Origin: Rotaria sp. Silwood1
Taxonomy: Eukaryota > Rotifera > Eurotatoria > Philodinida > Philodinidae
Direction: 5' to 3'
Length of the DNA stretch: 64,000 nucleotides
NCBI GenBank assembly: GCA_905250075.1
Contig: CAJNOP010000372.1
Coordinates: 130,924-194,923 of the forward strand
Below are positions 32,755 to 49,552 of this stretch, piece after piece; position 1 is the stretch's first letter; every line of letters starts with the position of its first letter. The notes beneath the pieces are model-generated. The model was not told where the DNA came from and searched no databases. It saw only the letters and a list, made by a program, of their open reading frames with translations. Position numbers and translations under genes: made by a program.

Positions 32755-33082
32755 TAAAAAGAAAAAAAAAAGATCAGCAATGAAATTCGTTTTCTTTTTA
32801 ACTTTGTATTTCAAAACATATTGACACGTGCACCTTCACTATTAAATATGTTGTCTCGACTGTTTTTTTTTCCTACGACAGCAGCTAGTAATGAAAACAA
32901 GAACAGAAGAAAAAAATAATAAATACCGCGTCTGTGTCTATGACTTTATTTTACAAAAATCGAAATAAAAGAAGATATTATTTTATCAATTAGTTCAGAA
33001 TATCATAACATTTTTTCATAAAGTGTTTTTTGTTATTTACTGCTAAAAATTTGCTAAAATAGTAAATTTTTAATTAATATTG
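32755..33082. other. Spacer between F-box gene and Ly-6-like gene
   Basis: About 330 bp of AT-rich DNA separating two minus-strand genes. It holds the promoter or outron of the F-box gene and the 3' UTR of the Ly-6-like gene. No specific signal is recognised. Confidence 0.35.
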
Positions 33083-33606
33083 TCAACTACTAAATACCAA
33101 ACATTCGAAGAAAACAAAAATTAAAAGAACAAAAACTATGAGAAAAAACGAACAGTGAACATGTGTAGGTGCTGAATTACAGAGATGATTTCGACAACAA
33201 TATCGAGCTGTGCTTGAAAAGACTCCTGGAATGGCCATACTTGGATCATTATAACTATTTTGTCGACAATCAGATGATGCACCACGTGATACCATTTGTT
33301 GATTTCCTCGACCTGATGGCCATACAATTTTCTAATTACAATAGAAAACAAATAACAGAAAAAATAATCTCAATACACATTCACTTACATAGCACCAATC
33401 TTCTGGACGAGCTGAAATACGGATACCACGTTGAGTATTTAAACAATTTGCACAAAAATAACAATCAAAAGCATAAGTAAAATTTTGAATATGTACAAGT
33501 AGAACTTAAATTCCAAGAAAAACATCAGAAAAGCATTAAAGAAAATTTGTATTTTTTAATGTAACTTACACAATAATGCAAGTGTCCATCCCAGTTTATA
33601 TTTCAT
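33083..33606 (-). CDS. Ly-6/uPAR-like GPI-anchored small protein
   Basis: Three short exons, 33606-33570, 33504-33389 and 33331-33083, giving 133 aa. Residues 1-24 (MKYKLGWTLALLFLLVHIQN and four more) form a signal peptide. The mature part begins FDCYFCANC, continues through EDWCY and SSDCRQ, and ends RYCCRNHLCN. That makes eight cysteines, finishing with the CCxxxxCN signature of the three-finger Ly-6/uPAR/CD59 fold. A hydrophobic tail (SFFLIVFVLLIFVFF) fits a GPI-attachment signal. Such proteins sit on the outer cell surface and modulate receptors or adhesion. The specific role is unknown. Splice sites are strong (GTAAGTTAC, GTAAGTG), and the joins restore both a signal peptide and the expected cysteine order. 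A frame of 103 codons on the opposite strand is a shadow. Confidence 0.75.
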
Positions 33607-35154
33607 GTCTTCGTAAAATATTGCCAAGAAGTAAATAGTTGATCTTTCTTCGTTCTTTCTTAATCAAAGCAATAGAAAAGGTCAATGTTATGCGCACCAC
33701 AGAATATTGAAGTGATGGACGATATAGTCATGTAACAAAATAGCTCTTGTATGATCAATGTCACTATGATAAGAGTAATATAGTTCATACAAAGCCTTAC
33801 AAATCGTATTCAAGATTTTTTTTTCCCTTCACTTTCTTGTTTATTGAGCATCAATGTGAAGCACTTTATATTATGGATATAATTTACATTCTATATAAAT
33901 GGTGCTCCATTCAAAAGAACGAGAAAAATTTGGTTTTTATTACAAACTTATGAAGAAATAATTGCATGAATGAACGCTAATAAATTAAGATTAATCATAA
34001 GAGAAAATCAAAACTATATAACATATCTTATAATTGAGCAACATTTATTCATATCAATGGCTTTTATATGCAAGACCAAGTCTCTAATAGCAATACAAAT
34101 ATATTCTAATTGAAATTCGATCTTTATCATAGGCACCAACATCACTTAAATTTTAGAAACCTAAAAATTTTAGTTCTCTTTCTAAAACTATTTTATTTAC
34201 TAGCACTAACAAACTAAATATTTCAAAGTAAAGACATCTTAAAGACTATAATATATCACAGTAAAAAGTCAGGATATAAGTGTAAGAGTCATAGATATTT
34301 TAACATTTATTTTAAAAGATCCGTAATGATAAATTAAAATTTCTAATGAAGATCAATTGAGATTAATTAAACCTTGTTTTTATCAGATAAAACACTTACT
34401 CAAATGGCATAATAATAAATTAAATTTAAGTATATCAAAATTTATTACGATAAGATTTTTTTCTATTGTTTTAAAACAAAGAAGTTATGTATTTTAATAT
34501 CTTGAATGAATATATCAGTATCTTCAAAAAGCTAACAATATCGAAAAAATGACTCAATAAAATGATTCAGTGACATATAACTGAAAATATATATAACAAA
34601 AAATGAAGATCTTATAATTGAGAATCCTCGATATTTCAAGTCTTTTGAATTTTATCAATCGATTTTCACTACTATTATAAAATTTTCAATCCTGATAAAA
34701 ATGAATCAATCAGTCGAAATATAATTTTTATCGCCTTTTTTGATAATAATATTTTATTATTAAATTTGTCATGCAATTTCTAGTTCGAAGATTAAATTAA
34801 TGATATGCTTCTAAATATACAATAGTTCTAATAAAATGAGTATCATCTGTAATATAATACGTTTAATTTTAAGTTTTCTTGAATATTTTCACTTAATATT
34901 CTTGTTTTCTTTTCTATGTTTGATTTTTTGATAAATTTCAGCTTTTTAGAAACAGAAGCATCAATAAATCGATAGATGGACTGCCCTCTATCATCGTTTT
35001 ATTTTTATTCGCAATTTTCTTGATCGGTCGTATCAAATGAATAACGACAGTAAACTAATATTGGTTGTTACTTGCCTTCCCTACTATATGAGCCACGCTT
35101 GACAAAGCAGCAATATTATTAATAATAATATAATAAATACATAGCAAAAAGAGC
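33607..35154. other. Intergenic region between divergent genes
   Basis: About 1.5 kb, very AT-rich, lying between the 5' ends of the minus-strand Ly-6-like gene and the plus-strand transporter. It should contain both promoters. A TAATAATAATATAATAA run lies just before the transporter ATG. No coding exon is seen. Confidence 0.4.
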
Positions 35155-36844
35155 ATGACCGAACCATCTGTATCACGTTTGTGGCGTGCTATTCTTCCTA
35201 TTTGTTGCATTTGTTTTCTATGTTTATGTTCATTTTTGCTATTTGTTTGTGCAACAAATTCTTTAATTTATTCCACAGTTTGTCTTCTTCGAGCTAATGA
35301 ATCATTTTGTGCTGAAATTGATCAAAATAAATCATTTCAAATATTAGAAGAATCTATTCAAAAAGAAAGTTCACAATGGGTTTTATATGGAACACTTTCA
35401 TTTGCAATTATTGCTTCCTTTATTTCACCTATTTATGGAAGTCTATCTGATACAAAAAATCGAAAATTACCTATTATATTAACAATATGTAATGCTATAC
35501 TAACAGGTCTAATAATCACAATTGCAAGTGTTTATCAAGGCACACGATTATGCTTAATATTATATTTAGTAGCTAATATTGTAAATGGGTTTGGTGGTGG
35601 AACACTAGTACTTATTTCGTAAGCTTATTTAATACTAGAATAACAAAATGTGAATTTTGTTTTTTAACGATAGTTCATGTTTTGGGTATGCTACTGATTC
35701 ATGTGCACATAAAGAACAACATGTTCAAACTATTGCCATTATCGAAGCATCTTTAAATATTGGTGTTATAGTTGGTTATGCTTTGTGTACATTTGTTTTT
35801 GAATTACATACTCGAATATGGCATATGTTACTTGCTCATGTTCTTCTGTTGGTTCTAGCACTTTTGATAAGTTTAATTTTTCTTAAAAATCGATCATTAT
35901 CAGAACCATCAACAAGTAGTATATTGCAAAAAATATTACAACCAATAAATGATACTCATGATTTAATTGTTGGATTAAAACATAATCATTTACTTTTGCC
36001 ATTTCTCATGTTATTATTCTCACTTTTCTTCTATGATCTGTTTCGAATGGGTTCAGGATCTATTGTTTATTTATATTTACATTATCTGTCATTTGATGAT
36101 ACACATTATGCAGCATATTTTTCATTTGAACAATTAGCTACTTGTTTAGCATTGGTATTCTTAGCATTATTAAGACGACGATGGAAGGTTAATGATCTTT
36201 ATTTAGCTATTATTGGTTTATGTTCATCATTAATTGCGCCGATGTTATTTGCGTTTGCACAAAAAAATAAAGCAATGATTTTTGGAGGTAGGAATAGAAG
36301 ATGATAGTTAAATTATAATAATCATATTATTTTATTCTTAGCTATTCCATCATCAATGTTTAGTATTTATTTTGCAGTATGTTTACGAGCAATTATTGCT
36401 CGTTTAGTACCTGAAAGAGATAAAGGTACATGAAAATATTTGAATTTTGCTTTGTATGTTTTTATTTTTCTGTAACAAATATTCATTTAGGTAAAGCATT
36501 TAGTTTTGTTGCTTTAATACAAAATCTCGATGTTGTAATGGGTACGATTGCTTGTGTGGAAATTTATCGAGCATCAATTGATTTTTTTCCTGGTCTTGTT
36601 TTTATTTTTGCTGCTGCTACAAGAATAGTTGCATTGATTCTCATTTTGTAATATTATAATTTATTTTCCATTTTCGTATATTTATTAGATTTTTTATTAT
36701 CTTGGTTTTAGAATACAAACATTATGTGTTAGTCGAACACCCGAATTATCACCTATAATGCCAATTGATGAAACAGAAGAACCAATTTTAGAAACTCAAT
36801 CTGATGACGATACTAACAATGATGACCAATTAATTCATGCATAA
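35155..36844 (+). CDS. SLC46-like major facilitator transporter
   Basis: Five exons, 35155-35618, 35674-36287, 36342-36425, 36491-36647 and 36712-36844, giving 483 aa. The protein is very hydrophobic, with about 12 likely membrane segments. After segment 2 comes IYGSLSDTKNRKLPII, the MFS loop motif (G-x-x-x-D-x-x-x-R-K) in the form seen in SLC46 proteins such as the proton-coupled folate transporter. An NGFGGG-containing helix follows, as in that family. A polar loop (FLKNRSLSEPSTSS) sits between the two halves. The C-terminal tail is acidic (PIDETEEPILETQSDDD) and probably cytoplasmic. The substrate cannot be assigned: folates, heme, drugs or muropeptides are all known in the family. Introns are 54-66 bp. 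Confidence 0.75.
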
Positions 36845-36944
36845 ATGACTGACAAGAGAATTTCTTCAGTTGCTCTGTTCGGATTTCAAAATTTTTTTTT
36901 TTGCCATACAAATATTTTATAATGTTCTAGTAAAGACTATGAAG

Positions 36945-37268
36945 GGATTTGAATTCCGGAAAACTCGTATTATCAAATTTTGATCTGAAACTTTGGGCAT
37001 AGAGAGAACTTAACTAGACTAACTTTCGTAAAAAACTATTTACAAGTTTTGAAAAGTTTCTTTGAAATATGAAGCCTCTAAAAAGTGCATGTTCTATATG
37101 CTACCCATGAAAAGGCTTATACATCTTGAAAATCTCATATCTTAAATGAACTTTGTTCAAAACTTCTGAATGTTTTTTAATGAAAGCTAATCTAGTAGAA
37201 CTCTTTGTATGCACAAAGTTTCAGATCAAAATTCAAAAATACGAGTGTTTCCAAAAACCTGGGTCTTT
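36945..37268. mobile_element. Foldback (MITE-like) element of about 320 bp
   Basis: A nearly complete palindrome. The left arm (about 36953-37075) contains GGAAAACTCGTAT, TTTTGATCTGAAACTTTG and AAAAAACTATTTACAAGTTT. The right arm (about 37110-37265), reverse complemented, contains GGAAACACTCGTAT, TTTTGATCTGAAACTTTG and AAAAAACATTCAGAAGTTTT. The central turn is near 37080-37110. It has no coding potential. It fills most of the gap between the transporter and the Cab45-like gene and shares no obvious sequence with the other elements. Confidence 0.7.
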
Positions 37269-37440
37269 TAGAACATAGACATATTAGAAAGATCATAGCT
37301 TAGTCAAGTATCAATAGGAACCCAAATATTTTTATAGTTTTTATGTGAATATAGCAAAGAAAAAAAGAAAATATCTGTATAAAACCATGTGTAATGATCT
37401 TAGAAGATTTATTTTCATTTTCATTAAGTTAATAGAAATT

Positions 37441-37450
37441 CTATTTCTAG
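37441..37450 (+). promoter_or_regulatory. Acceptor-like site upstream of Cab45-like gene
   Basis: CTATTTCTAG ends five bases before the ATG at 37456, with no upstream exon visible. It is a probable trans-splice acceptor. Confidence 0.5.
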
Positions 37451-37455
37451 ATAAA

Positions 37456-40113
37456 ATGAAATTCATACTAGTAGAACTTTTACTACTATTTTGTATATTT
37501 AATATTGATATAGATGCTTTACCAATTAATAACAATGTAAATTTTTTCATTGTAATTGAAATTTAACAAAGATCTTTTCTTTTTTATTTAGACATCTCAA
37601 ATTAATAATAGTACATTGAATCTCGAACAAAAAGTAACAAATTCAAAAGATCATCTAGATAAATCAACATCAATTTTAAGTACTTCATTAATAATACCAA
37701 AAATTCAAATACCAGAAAATTTTAATATATCACAAATAGAAAAAAATCTAAAAGATTTTGGTATACATAGTTTAAAAGATGATAAACATATTGAAGGTTT
37801 ACCATTGGATCGTCATGGAAAAGTAAATCCAGATTTTCATAAAGAAATTTTTTTGGGTAATCATGAATTATTTGAAGCGGATATTCAACGTGATGAAAAG
37901 AAGCTACATAAAAAATTAGAAGAAATATTTCGAGAGTAAATATTTTAAATGTATGTATATACATATATGTATATTTATTTCCTTTTGACGCATTTAGATC
38001 AGATGCAAATCACGACGAACGTTTATCAAAGGATGAATTACTAAGTCATGTACTTAAAAACGTTCAACAACATTTAACAGAAGCTAAAGAGAGAAATTCA
38101 CAATTATTTTTATTGATTGATACAAATCAAGATGGTAAGATTTTGTTCGTCAATTAAAATTCTCTCTTTCTCAAGAACAGAGAAATTGTAAATGAATTCG
38201 ATTGGGAAAAAATGTATGGAATTATTCTCAAAAGAACTCCGGCTAAAAATCGCACTTTCAACCGTCTTCCTCCTGCTATTCGCTCAAATATACCGTTTTT
38301 TCTTTCATATTAAACGACTGATATACTTTTTATAAACATGATTTATTCAAAGATAAAATAACGTAGAAAGCAGAGAAGTTGCTCTTTTTAAATTTCATGA
38401 AAATGTTTCGAAAACGATAAAAAAAACATCATAAATGTTCAGACATTCTAGTAAGTCTGATTCCACCTGCCACCTATGTGATAGGTAACACCTGACTTTT
38501 ACCGACCGCACTTAAGAATAGTCAAGTTATTTTTGCTATTTTTCGTTTCCTATTTATTTCTTATAAAAGATGTTAACGACAAATTTTTCATGACACGATA
38601 TCTTTTCTCCAATTTTTATGCACAAAAACAAAATCAAAAGTGAAAAAACTAAGAGTAGTAAAAATGAATCTCCCTCCCTTTTTTCATGCAGTTTCACAAG
38701 AGAGTAAAAAAGCATAAAGCTTGATAAACAAAAACTCGAAGTTAAAGTTATTTACAAACAACAAAATATTTTTATTAACATTTAAATGAATCTTATTGTA
38801 CTTCAAAAATGTTAAAATGCAGATTATTATCGATTGCGAATAATTTGAATGATTTGATTTTATTAAAAGACTGCTTTGAGAGAACACGTATTCAACTAGT
38901 GCTTATGTAACATGCACAAACATGAATTCTCAAATAAGTATATGAAGAGATTTATATAGAATTTCATTTTTTGAAAAATAAGATCACTGCTTGAATTTTC
39001 TTCTTGCAGAAAACTATCGATTTCTTCTGAAACTAATGTTAGTGTTGAACTATAAACTTTTACTTTTTTAAATCTATAATTCGAGTCAACGGTACCCAAA
39101 TTTCGAGTCTAAGGTCAATCAAAAGCTTAAAACAAATGTGAGTCGGATTTTCTTGGCCATGCATTATTAAAATTCCTTTAGCTACAAAACAAAATTTATT
39201 TGATTTTTTGTAAATTTATTCGATATATCTGCTTTAGGTAAAATAACATGGAGTGAATATACTATATTATATATTAGATTTCATAATATGACCAAGCCCA
39301 ATAGTAAAGATTTCTTTGATACTGATTCTGTTCTAGAAACAACTGATCTTGAGTGTAAGTTAATCGATTTTCGATCCATGATTGACTCTATTAACTATTT
39401 TTTCTATTCTATATTAGTACGACGAGAACTTTATAAAATTCGATTTCGTTGGTCGCAATCTGATAATGATGGTGATGGTGAACTAAATATTGATGAATTT
39501 CTTGAATTTCGTCATCCTGAAGTACTTGGTCGTTCATATACATATATGGTTGAAGATACTATGACACAAATGGGTTTATCTTCATTTTTTCTAGAAGTTT
39601 TTTTTTTTAAATTAATTATTTCTTTTTTATTATTCTAGATCGTGACGAAGATAAAAAAATAAGCGAAGATGAATTTTTATTTTTACCTAGTATGTGAAAA
39701 ATATAGCTAATCTCTTACTATATATAGTTTTTTTTGTTTTCTAGAAGCTGTAGGTGACACTGAAGGTAAGAAGGAATGGTCAGAAGCCGATAAACAATGG
39801 TTAACAGAACAAAAACGAGAATTCCATGAAATGGATAAAAATAAGGATGGTTTTCTGACCAAAGATGAATTATTGGTATAAATATAATTTTTTTTCATTT
39901 ATTTGTTTGTTTTTCAAATTGTCTTAATTTTAGCAAGCATATAATCCAATGAATCGTGTACATATCGATATGCAAATCAACAAATTATTTTCAAAAGTTG
40001 ATGATTCACCAAAAGACAAATCTTTATCATTAGAAGAAATTAAAAAACATGCTGATGTTTTTACTGATATGCGTATTTTAGATGCTGACGGAGCATTACA
40101 TGATGAAATGTAA
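37456..40113 (+). CDS. SDF4: Cab45/SDF4-like EF-hand protein of the secretory pathway
   Basis: Eight exons: 37456-37536, 37592-37935, 37998-38134, 39238-39354, 39418-39573, 39639-39689, 39745-39875, 39934-40113, giving 398 aa. A signal peptide (MKFILVELLLLFCIFNIDID) is followed by the CREC-family segment GLPLDRHGKVNPDFHKEIFL. Several EF-hand loops come next: DANHDERLSKDE, DTNQDGKITWSE, DNDGDGELNIDEF, DRDEDKKISEDEF and DKNKDGFLTKDE. FRHPEVLGR and EFLFLP match Cab45 (SDF4) more closely than calumenin. Cab45 is a Golgi-lumen calcium binder that sorts secretory cargo. The C-terminus is HDEM, where CREC proteins have HDEF/HDEL or HEEF; it probably still retains the protein. Intron 3 is 1.1 kb, the others 51-64 bp. 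The donor of intron 5 (GTTTAT) is weak. Confidence 0.85.
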
Positions 40114-40355
40114 TACTTCAAAAAAAAAAATAATTCGTTTTTTTTTTGTCTATACTCATACTTTTCTGATACGTTAGCATTTTATTTCTCTTTATTTTTC
40201 TTTTGTTATTTATACTTTTCATAGATGTCCTAATAGATAAATTAACTTTTCCTAAAATATATTCAAATTATATTTTAAATACGAAATTATAATGCAACAA
40301 AAAAAAAAACAGAATAATCTATGATTGTTTATAAATTTTCTTTTTGTTATTTTGT

Positions 40356-40973
40356 TTAAAAAAATGTTTGTGGTCGACTCTTGAGATAAGCTGAAATTTT
40401 TGGTTGTCTTTCAACTTCGTAACGATTTTGTTGTAACCATGGATATCTATTTAAAACATTTCCATCGATACGAAGAATATTTTCTGCTGCATCATAAAAA
40501 TATAAATCTGCCCATGTTAAATGGTTACCAACGAAAAATGGACCACCATTACCATAATCTTTACCCAAGAGTTCAAGACTTTGAAAATTTTTCGGTATAT
40601 CTTCTGTAAAAAGTTTTCGCATACCATCTTGTTTTTTTGCTTCATTTTTTTCACGAGAAAGTACTGCCAATTTTGATGCAACCTCAGTAATTGTATCGGC
40701 AACAGCATCGACCTTAGCTTGTTCAAAATTATTTCGACCAGCTAATTGAAATTGTTTAGCAAGAAAACGAGCAATGCTCAATGATTGTGGTAATTTAACA
40801 CCTTCAAATTCGAGGACAGGCATTTGGCCTAAAGGCATTTGATTTTTATATGATGGCCATTCATTTTGTTCATAACGAATATCTTCAAACTTTTGACCGA
40901 CAGCAGCAAAGATTAAACGTGATACTTCAGCTCGACCACGACCATTGAAATAATGAAGTCTATACGTTGACAT
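40356..40973 (-). CDS. Sigma-class glutathione S-transferase
   Basis: A single-exon gene of 205 aa, the full usual length. The N-terminal thioredoxin-like domain has [19 protein letters not shown] with the catalytic Tyr8. [16 protein letters not shown], the cis-Pro and glutathione-binding loop, follows, then the switch to the helical domain ([10 protein letters not shown]). The C-terminal helical domain includes [10 protein letters not shown], the conserved N-capping box region. The enzyme conjugates glutathione to electrophiles. Relatives include hematopoietic prostaglandin D synthase and invertebrate sigma GSTs. It is probably cytosolic, with no targeting signal. It lies tail to tail with the Cab45-like gene, with about 240 bp between stops. 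Confidence 0.9.
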   Translation of the reverse strand: MSTYRLHYFNGRGRAEVSRLIFAAVGQKFEDIRYEQNEWPSYKNQMPLGQMPVLEFEGVKLPQSLSIARFLAKQFQLAGRNNFEQAKVDAVADTITEVASKLAVLSREKNEAKKQDGMRKLFTEDIPKNFQSLELLGKDYGNGGPFFVGNHLTWADLYFYDAAENILRIDGNVLNRYPWLQQNRYEVERQPKISAYLKSRPQTFF

Positions 40974-42667
40974 TGAAACTATTTTGCTATGATTGTTAAA
41001 GAATAAAAGTATGTTATATGTGAACTGCTGAATTTATATGTAAATGGAGAAGCCACAAGAATTTTTTTTGCTCTGTCATTATACAAAGGCATAATCAGAA
41101 GACGAGAAAATGTGAAATATAAAACAGCAGAAAATGACATTGCATATATGTTTTCAAGAACATATATACGACAAATAAAGAAGGTGTACATCGTAAATCA
41201 TATTCAAATCGTTTTTGTAAATAACTTATTCAGAAGAAAAAAAACCTATGTTTAACAAAGTAAAAGTTGCCTTTTTACACAAGGTTACAAGTTGATTTTT
41301 TATTTACGCAATAAAATCCTCACAAACGAACTAGATATTCAAAGAAGATGTTGCTCTTTTTTTTTCGTTAAACGTATGCTTATGTTGACGTTTTTTATTT
41401 GAATATGTTTTAAAACGAATAGAAATGATTGTGAAATAAATGAATTCTGATAATAGTTATATTAGATAATTTACCTTAAGGCAAAAACTGATTATTACAT
41501 ATATTACAATCTACATATTCGAATCGGTTGAATTAATTTCACACAAATACATTGATTGTTTGATCACTTACGATTTTATGCATTTACGTATCTACATAAG
41601 TCAAGTAATATATGCATAGCCATAGTTAAATAAGAATAGTTACATCATTCTTTCGAAAGTATATTTTTTTTTTGTGTAGTGAGAGAAACTAATTGAGTAC
41701 ATTAAACAAGGTTATTTGATTTAATCAGGTCTTTTTTTTTCAAATTTTTTTTGCATCATCACTATGTATTCGGTTTCTGTACAATTACTATGATAGACGA
41801 TGACAACAAAATGATCAGATAGGCATCGGTCAACGAATGTCTCGATCCTCCCACATTTACTTTCGAGACGATAGTGAAATACATCTCATATAAATTATGA
41901 ATGTCTTCTTCTTTGTCTCCGCCTACTAATTTTTCTTCATCTAAGAGGATCAAACGTTAATCAAACCAATGAAAGATGAGTAGTGCATATACAACTAAAA
42001 TATCTGCTTCGATATATATATATATGTATGCATATCTTCTATGATTATATAGTCTATTGTATTTATAAATCGATACTTTATTTCAAATATAGAACGTCAA
42101 TCGTTAAAATTTATATAAACAAAGGAAACAAAAAAAGAAAAAAAAACTTCTTTTTTCTGCAATACTTTAAAATTTATTCAAATGTTTCAGTAAAAGTTCA
42201 TTTAATACACTTATTGAAAAGTGTTATAATTGATCACTCTATTTTCATCAATTGCACTTGTTGGTTGTGAGAAAAAACGTATGTCTCTTCTAAATTAATA
42301 GTCCTTGTATGTCGATTTCGTTTAACCTTATGTGTATGCCAAGACATGTTGTCAAGTGAATGAGCAATTGCATTTAGCTTGTTCTTTTTTCATTGATCGG
42401 ATAACTTAGATATATGTCTCTGTGTATCATTCGTCTTTATACTTACTACCTGATGTATATATTATTAAGCCGTTGTCATATATTCATTCATTCTTTTTCT
42501 TCGTCTACCTATATTCATCGATCGATTTCTCATCGATATAAAGTAAAAAGAGAAAAAAAAAAAAAGAAGTTTGTCATCTTTGCTATCGTCTTGTTTAAAA
42601 AAAACATCAAGAATATAAACGTATATATGCTTCTGTTCGACGAATAAAGTAAGAGTCGTCGGCCGTT
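40974..42667. other. Intergenic region between divergent genes
   Basis: About 1.7 kb between the 5' ends of the GST gene (minus) and the smoothelin-like gene (plus). It is AT-rich, with a TATATATATATATGTATG patch near 42020 and poly-A/T runs. It presumably holds both promoters. No exon or RNA gene is recognised. Confidence 0.4.
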
Positions 42668-47479
<4,812 letters not shown>

Positions 47480-47771
47480 ACTAACTTTTTCTTTTTTTTT
47501 GATTCTCTTCTGTCTGGTTTGTTTTCTTTTTTTTCATTTATATGATGCAAAGCAGCATGTGTATATCTTGAGTAGAACGATAGAGTTTATTGTACAAAAA
47601 GAAAAAGGAAAAAAACGAAAACGAACATTTTTCACCATCATTTTTTTTGTATCACGTATTATAATAATATGTATTAAATGAAGTCTTTGGTGCTTTATTG
47701 AAAAACAAAACTTAAGAATAATTAGAAAAAGAAAAAAAAAGTTGTAAGCTATCACACAGATAAATGTATAT

Positions 47772-49015
47772 TCACTCAATACCAATAGGCACAGATAAAC
47801 GGATATTAGGCGTTGTTGCACCTTTCATTTGGGCTGTCATACGAAATTCATAAGTTATAGCAACCGATGGAATATTATCAGGTTGACCATTTTGATTAGG
47901 AACATATGTTGGAAATAAATTAGCTGGTAAAACTAATTCACATTTTGCGTTAACTTCATTTTCTTTTGTATTTTCATCTATTTCATTAAGTACAGCTGTA
48001 AATATTTCATTTTCACGTTTTATTCCATTTAATGAAACAGTTTGCATTAATTGAGCTGTTACAGCTTTGATTTGTTTTTGTCTAGGATTTGTTATTGCAA
48101 CTGATATAGGTACGATTGGACAATCACGACCAGAATAAAAGGATTTTTGTAGACCACATATCATTGTTATATCATTATAACCTAAAAATAGATTATTCTA
48201 TATTCAAAACTGATGAAAAGAAAAGAACATTTATAACTAGATCGTTCAGAGAGTCTAAAATAGTGTTTTATCCAGCATATAAGCTATTGCACTCATCAAG
48301 TTCGAATAGAAAAGATACTAAGCTTGAAAAACTCTACTAGCTCATTAGACTGATATATCCGGTACTTTATGGTCATATCGTTCTCTGTTATGTGTTTGTC
48401 ATCAACTTCCGACTTCAAAATATAAAATACTAAATGGAATGAGATTTGATGTTTTTCTAGAAATTATCTGACTACTCTAAAACAATATGTAAATATTCTT
48501 TCATTAGCTTTACCTGTTATTTTACATGGCAAAGGTACACTCATTTGCGGTGCTGGTGGTGCTAATGTAATTTGTTTATGTGTATTTGGTAATAAACGTC
48601 CATCATGATAAATTTCCAAATAATAAATAATAGAAAATTCTTTAAACTCACATGATGGTGGTAAATTACTTCCAAGTGGTATTCGAAATGGATAAGTAAT
48701 TTGTTGTTGTTTTATTGTTCGAGCTGTACCATTTTCATGTGATGTTATTAATTGACATGAATATGTTAAAAAAATATTATCATTATTATTTAATTGTGAT
48801 GAATTTTTCTTTGAACGTGATGCATATTTTTTATTTTCAATTAATTGACCAATTAAATCGACACGAATTTCTTTTTCAATACGTAACTTTTTTCGAACAT
48901 TTAAATGGAATTCACCTTGAATTATTGATAGACTACGATAAAAATCATTTGGTGATGAAAGTGTTACATCATACTCAGCATTTGTTAATGAAGACTTTGT
49001 TGAATTTAGACCCAT
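47772..49015 (-). CDS. Arrestin-domain-containing protein
   Basis: Two exons, 49015-48514 and 48181-47772, giving 303 aa. The arrestin N-like half runs from about residue 15 (AEYDVTLSSPNDFYRSLSII) through ITYPFRIPLGSNLPPSCEF, the Pro-Phe plus Leu-Pro-x-Ser signature of arrestin-fold proteins, and IIYYLEIYHDGR. The C-like half contains PIVPISVAITNPRQK, VTAQLMQTV, VLPANLFPTYV and VAITYEFRM. It lacks the long PPxY-bearing tail of vertebrate ARRDCs. Such adaptors link membrane proteins to ubiquitin ligases or trafficking machinery. The target is unknown. TTGTCTTGTAG abuts the ATG, a probable trans-splice acceptor. The intron is 332 bp. Confidence 0.75.
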
Positions 49016-49026
49016 CTACAAGACAA
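49016..49026 (-). promoter_or_regulatory. Acceptor-like site abutting the arrestin-domain gene start
   Basis: On the minus strand TTGTCTTGTAG runs straight into the ATG at 49015, with no coding exon upstream for several hundred bases. It is a strong candidate spliced-leader acceptor. Confidence 0.55.
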
Positions 49027-49471
49027 AAAAACAAATACAAAGCAATTACATTTACGCATGAGATATTTTTGTAAGCTTAATCACCACCTGTCATTTTTAT
49101 ACGCTTCATCACACATCTAATGATATATGATGCTAGACATGTAAACATTTGACAGATTCATATTTATTGAATTAATTAAACAATCTTTATTTCAAATTTT
49201 TAGATTTCAAAATAAAATAAAAACTTACTTGCAAGTTGATAATCAAATTTGAAGACAGACTTCTTCTTTTTTTTATATAAAAGAATATAAATAATATGAC
49301 ACTTACATTTTCTATTTTACTATATATGGCGTTTTATGAATATATTTACACAAAAGAAAGTTAAGAACGTTTTTCTTTTTCATCATTAAATAGGTGAACT
49401 TTATAACTGCATTCATTTGACTCTTGACATTTTCTCTTACTGAATATATACAAAACTAAAAATAAAAAGTT
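49027..49471. other. Spacer between arrestin-domain gene and GTF3C5-like gene
   Basis: About 450 bp of AT-rich DNA between two minus-strand genes. It contains TTTTTTATATAAAAGAATATAAATAATA and similar runs, and no coding exon. Confidence 0.35.
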
Positions 49472-49520
49472 TTACGTTTCACCATGAGAGTCCTCTTTCA
49501 AATCTTCTTCTTCTTCGTCG

Positions 49521-49552
<32 letters not shown>

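Noticed and set aside
33169-33480. 103-codon plus-strand frame
   Set aside because: It is antisense to the Ly-6-like exons, which have correct splice sites, a signal peptide and ordered cysteines.
38135-39237. Gene or transposon inside Cab45 intron 3
   Set aside because: No coherent frame, splice pair or inverted repeat was found in this 1.1-kb intron.
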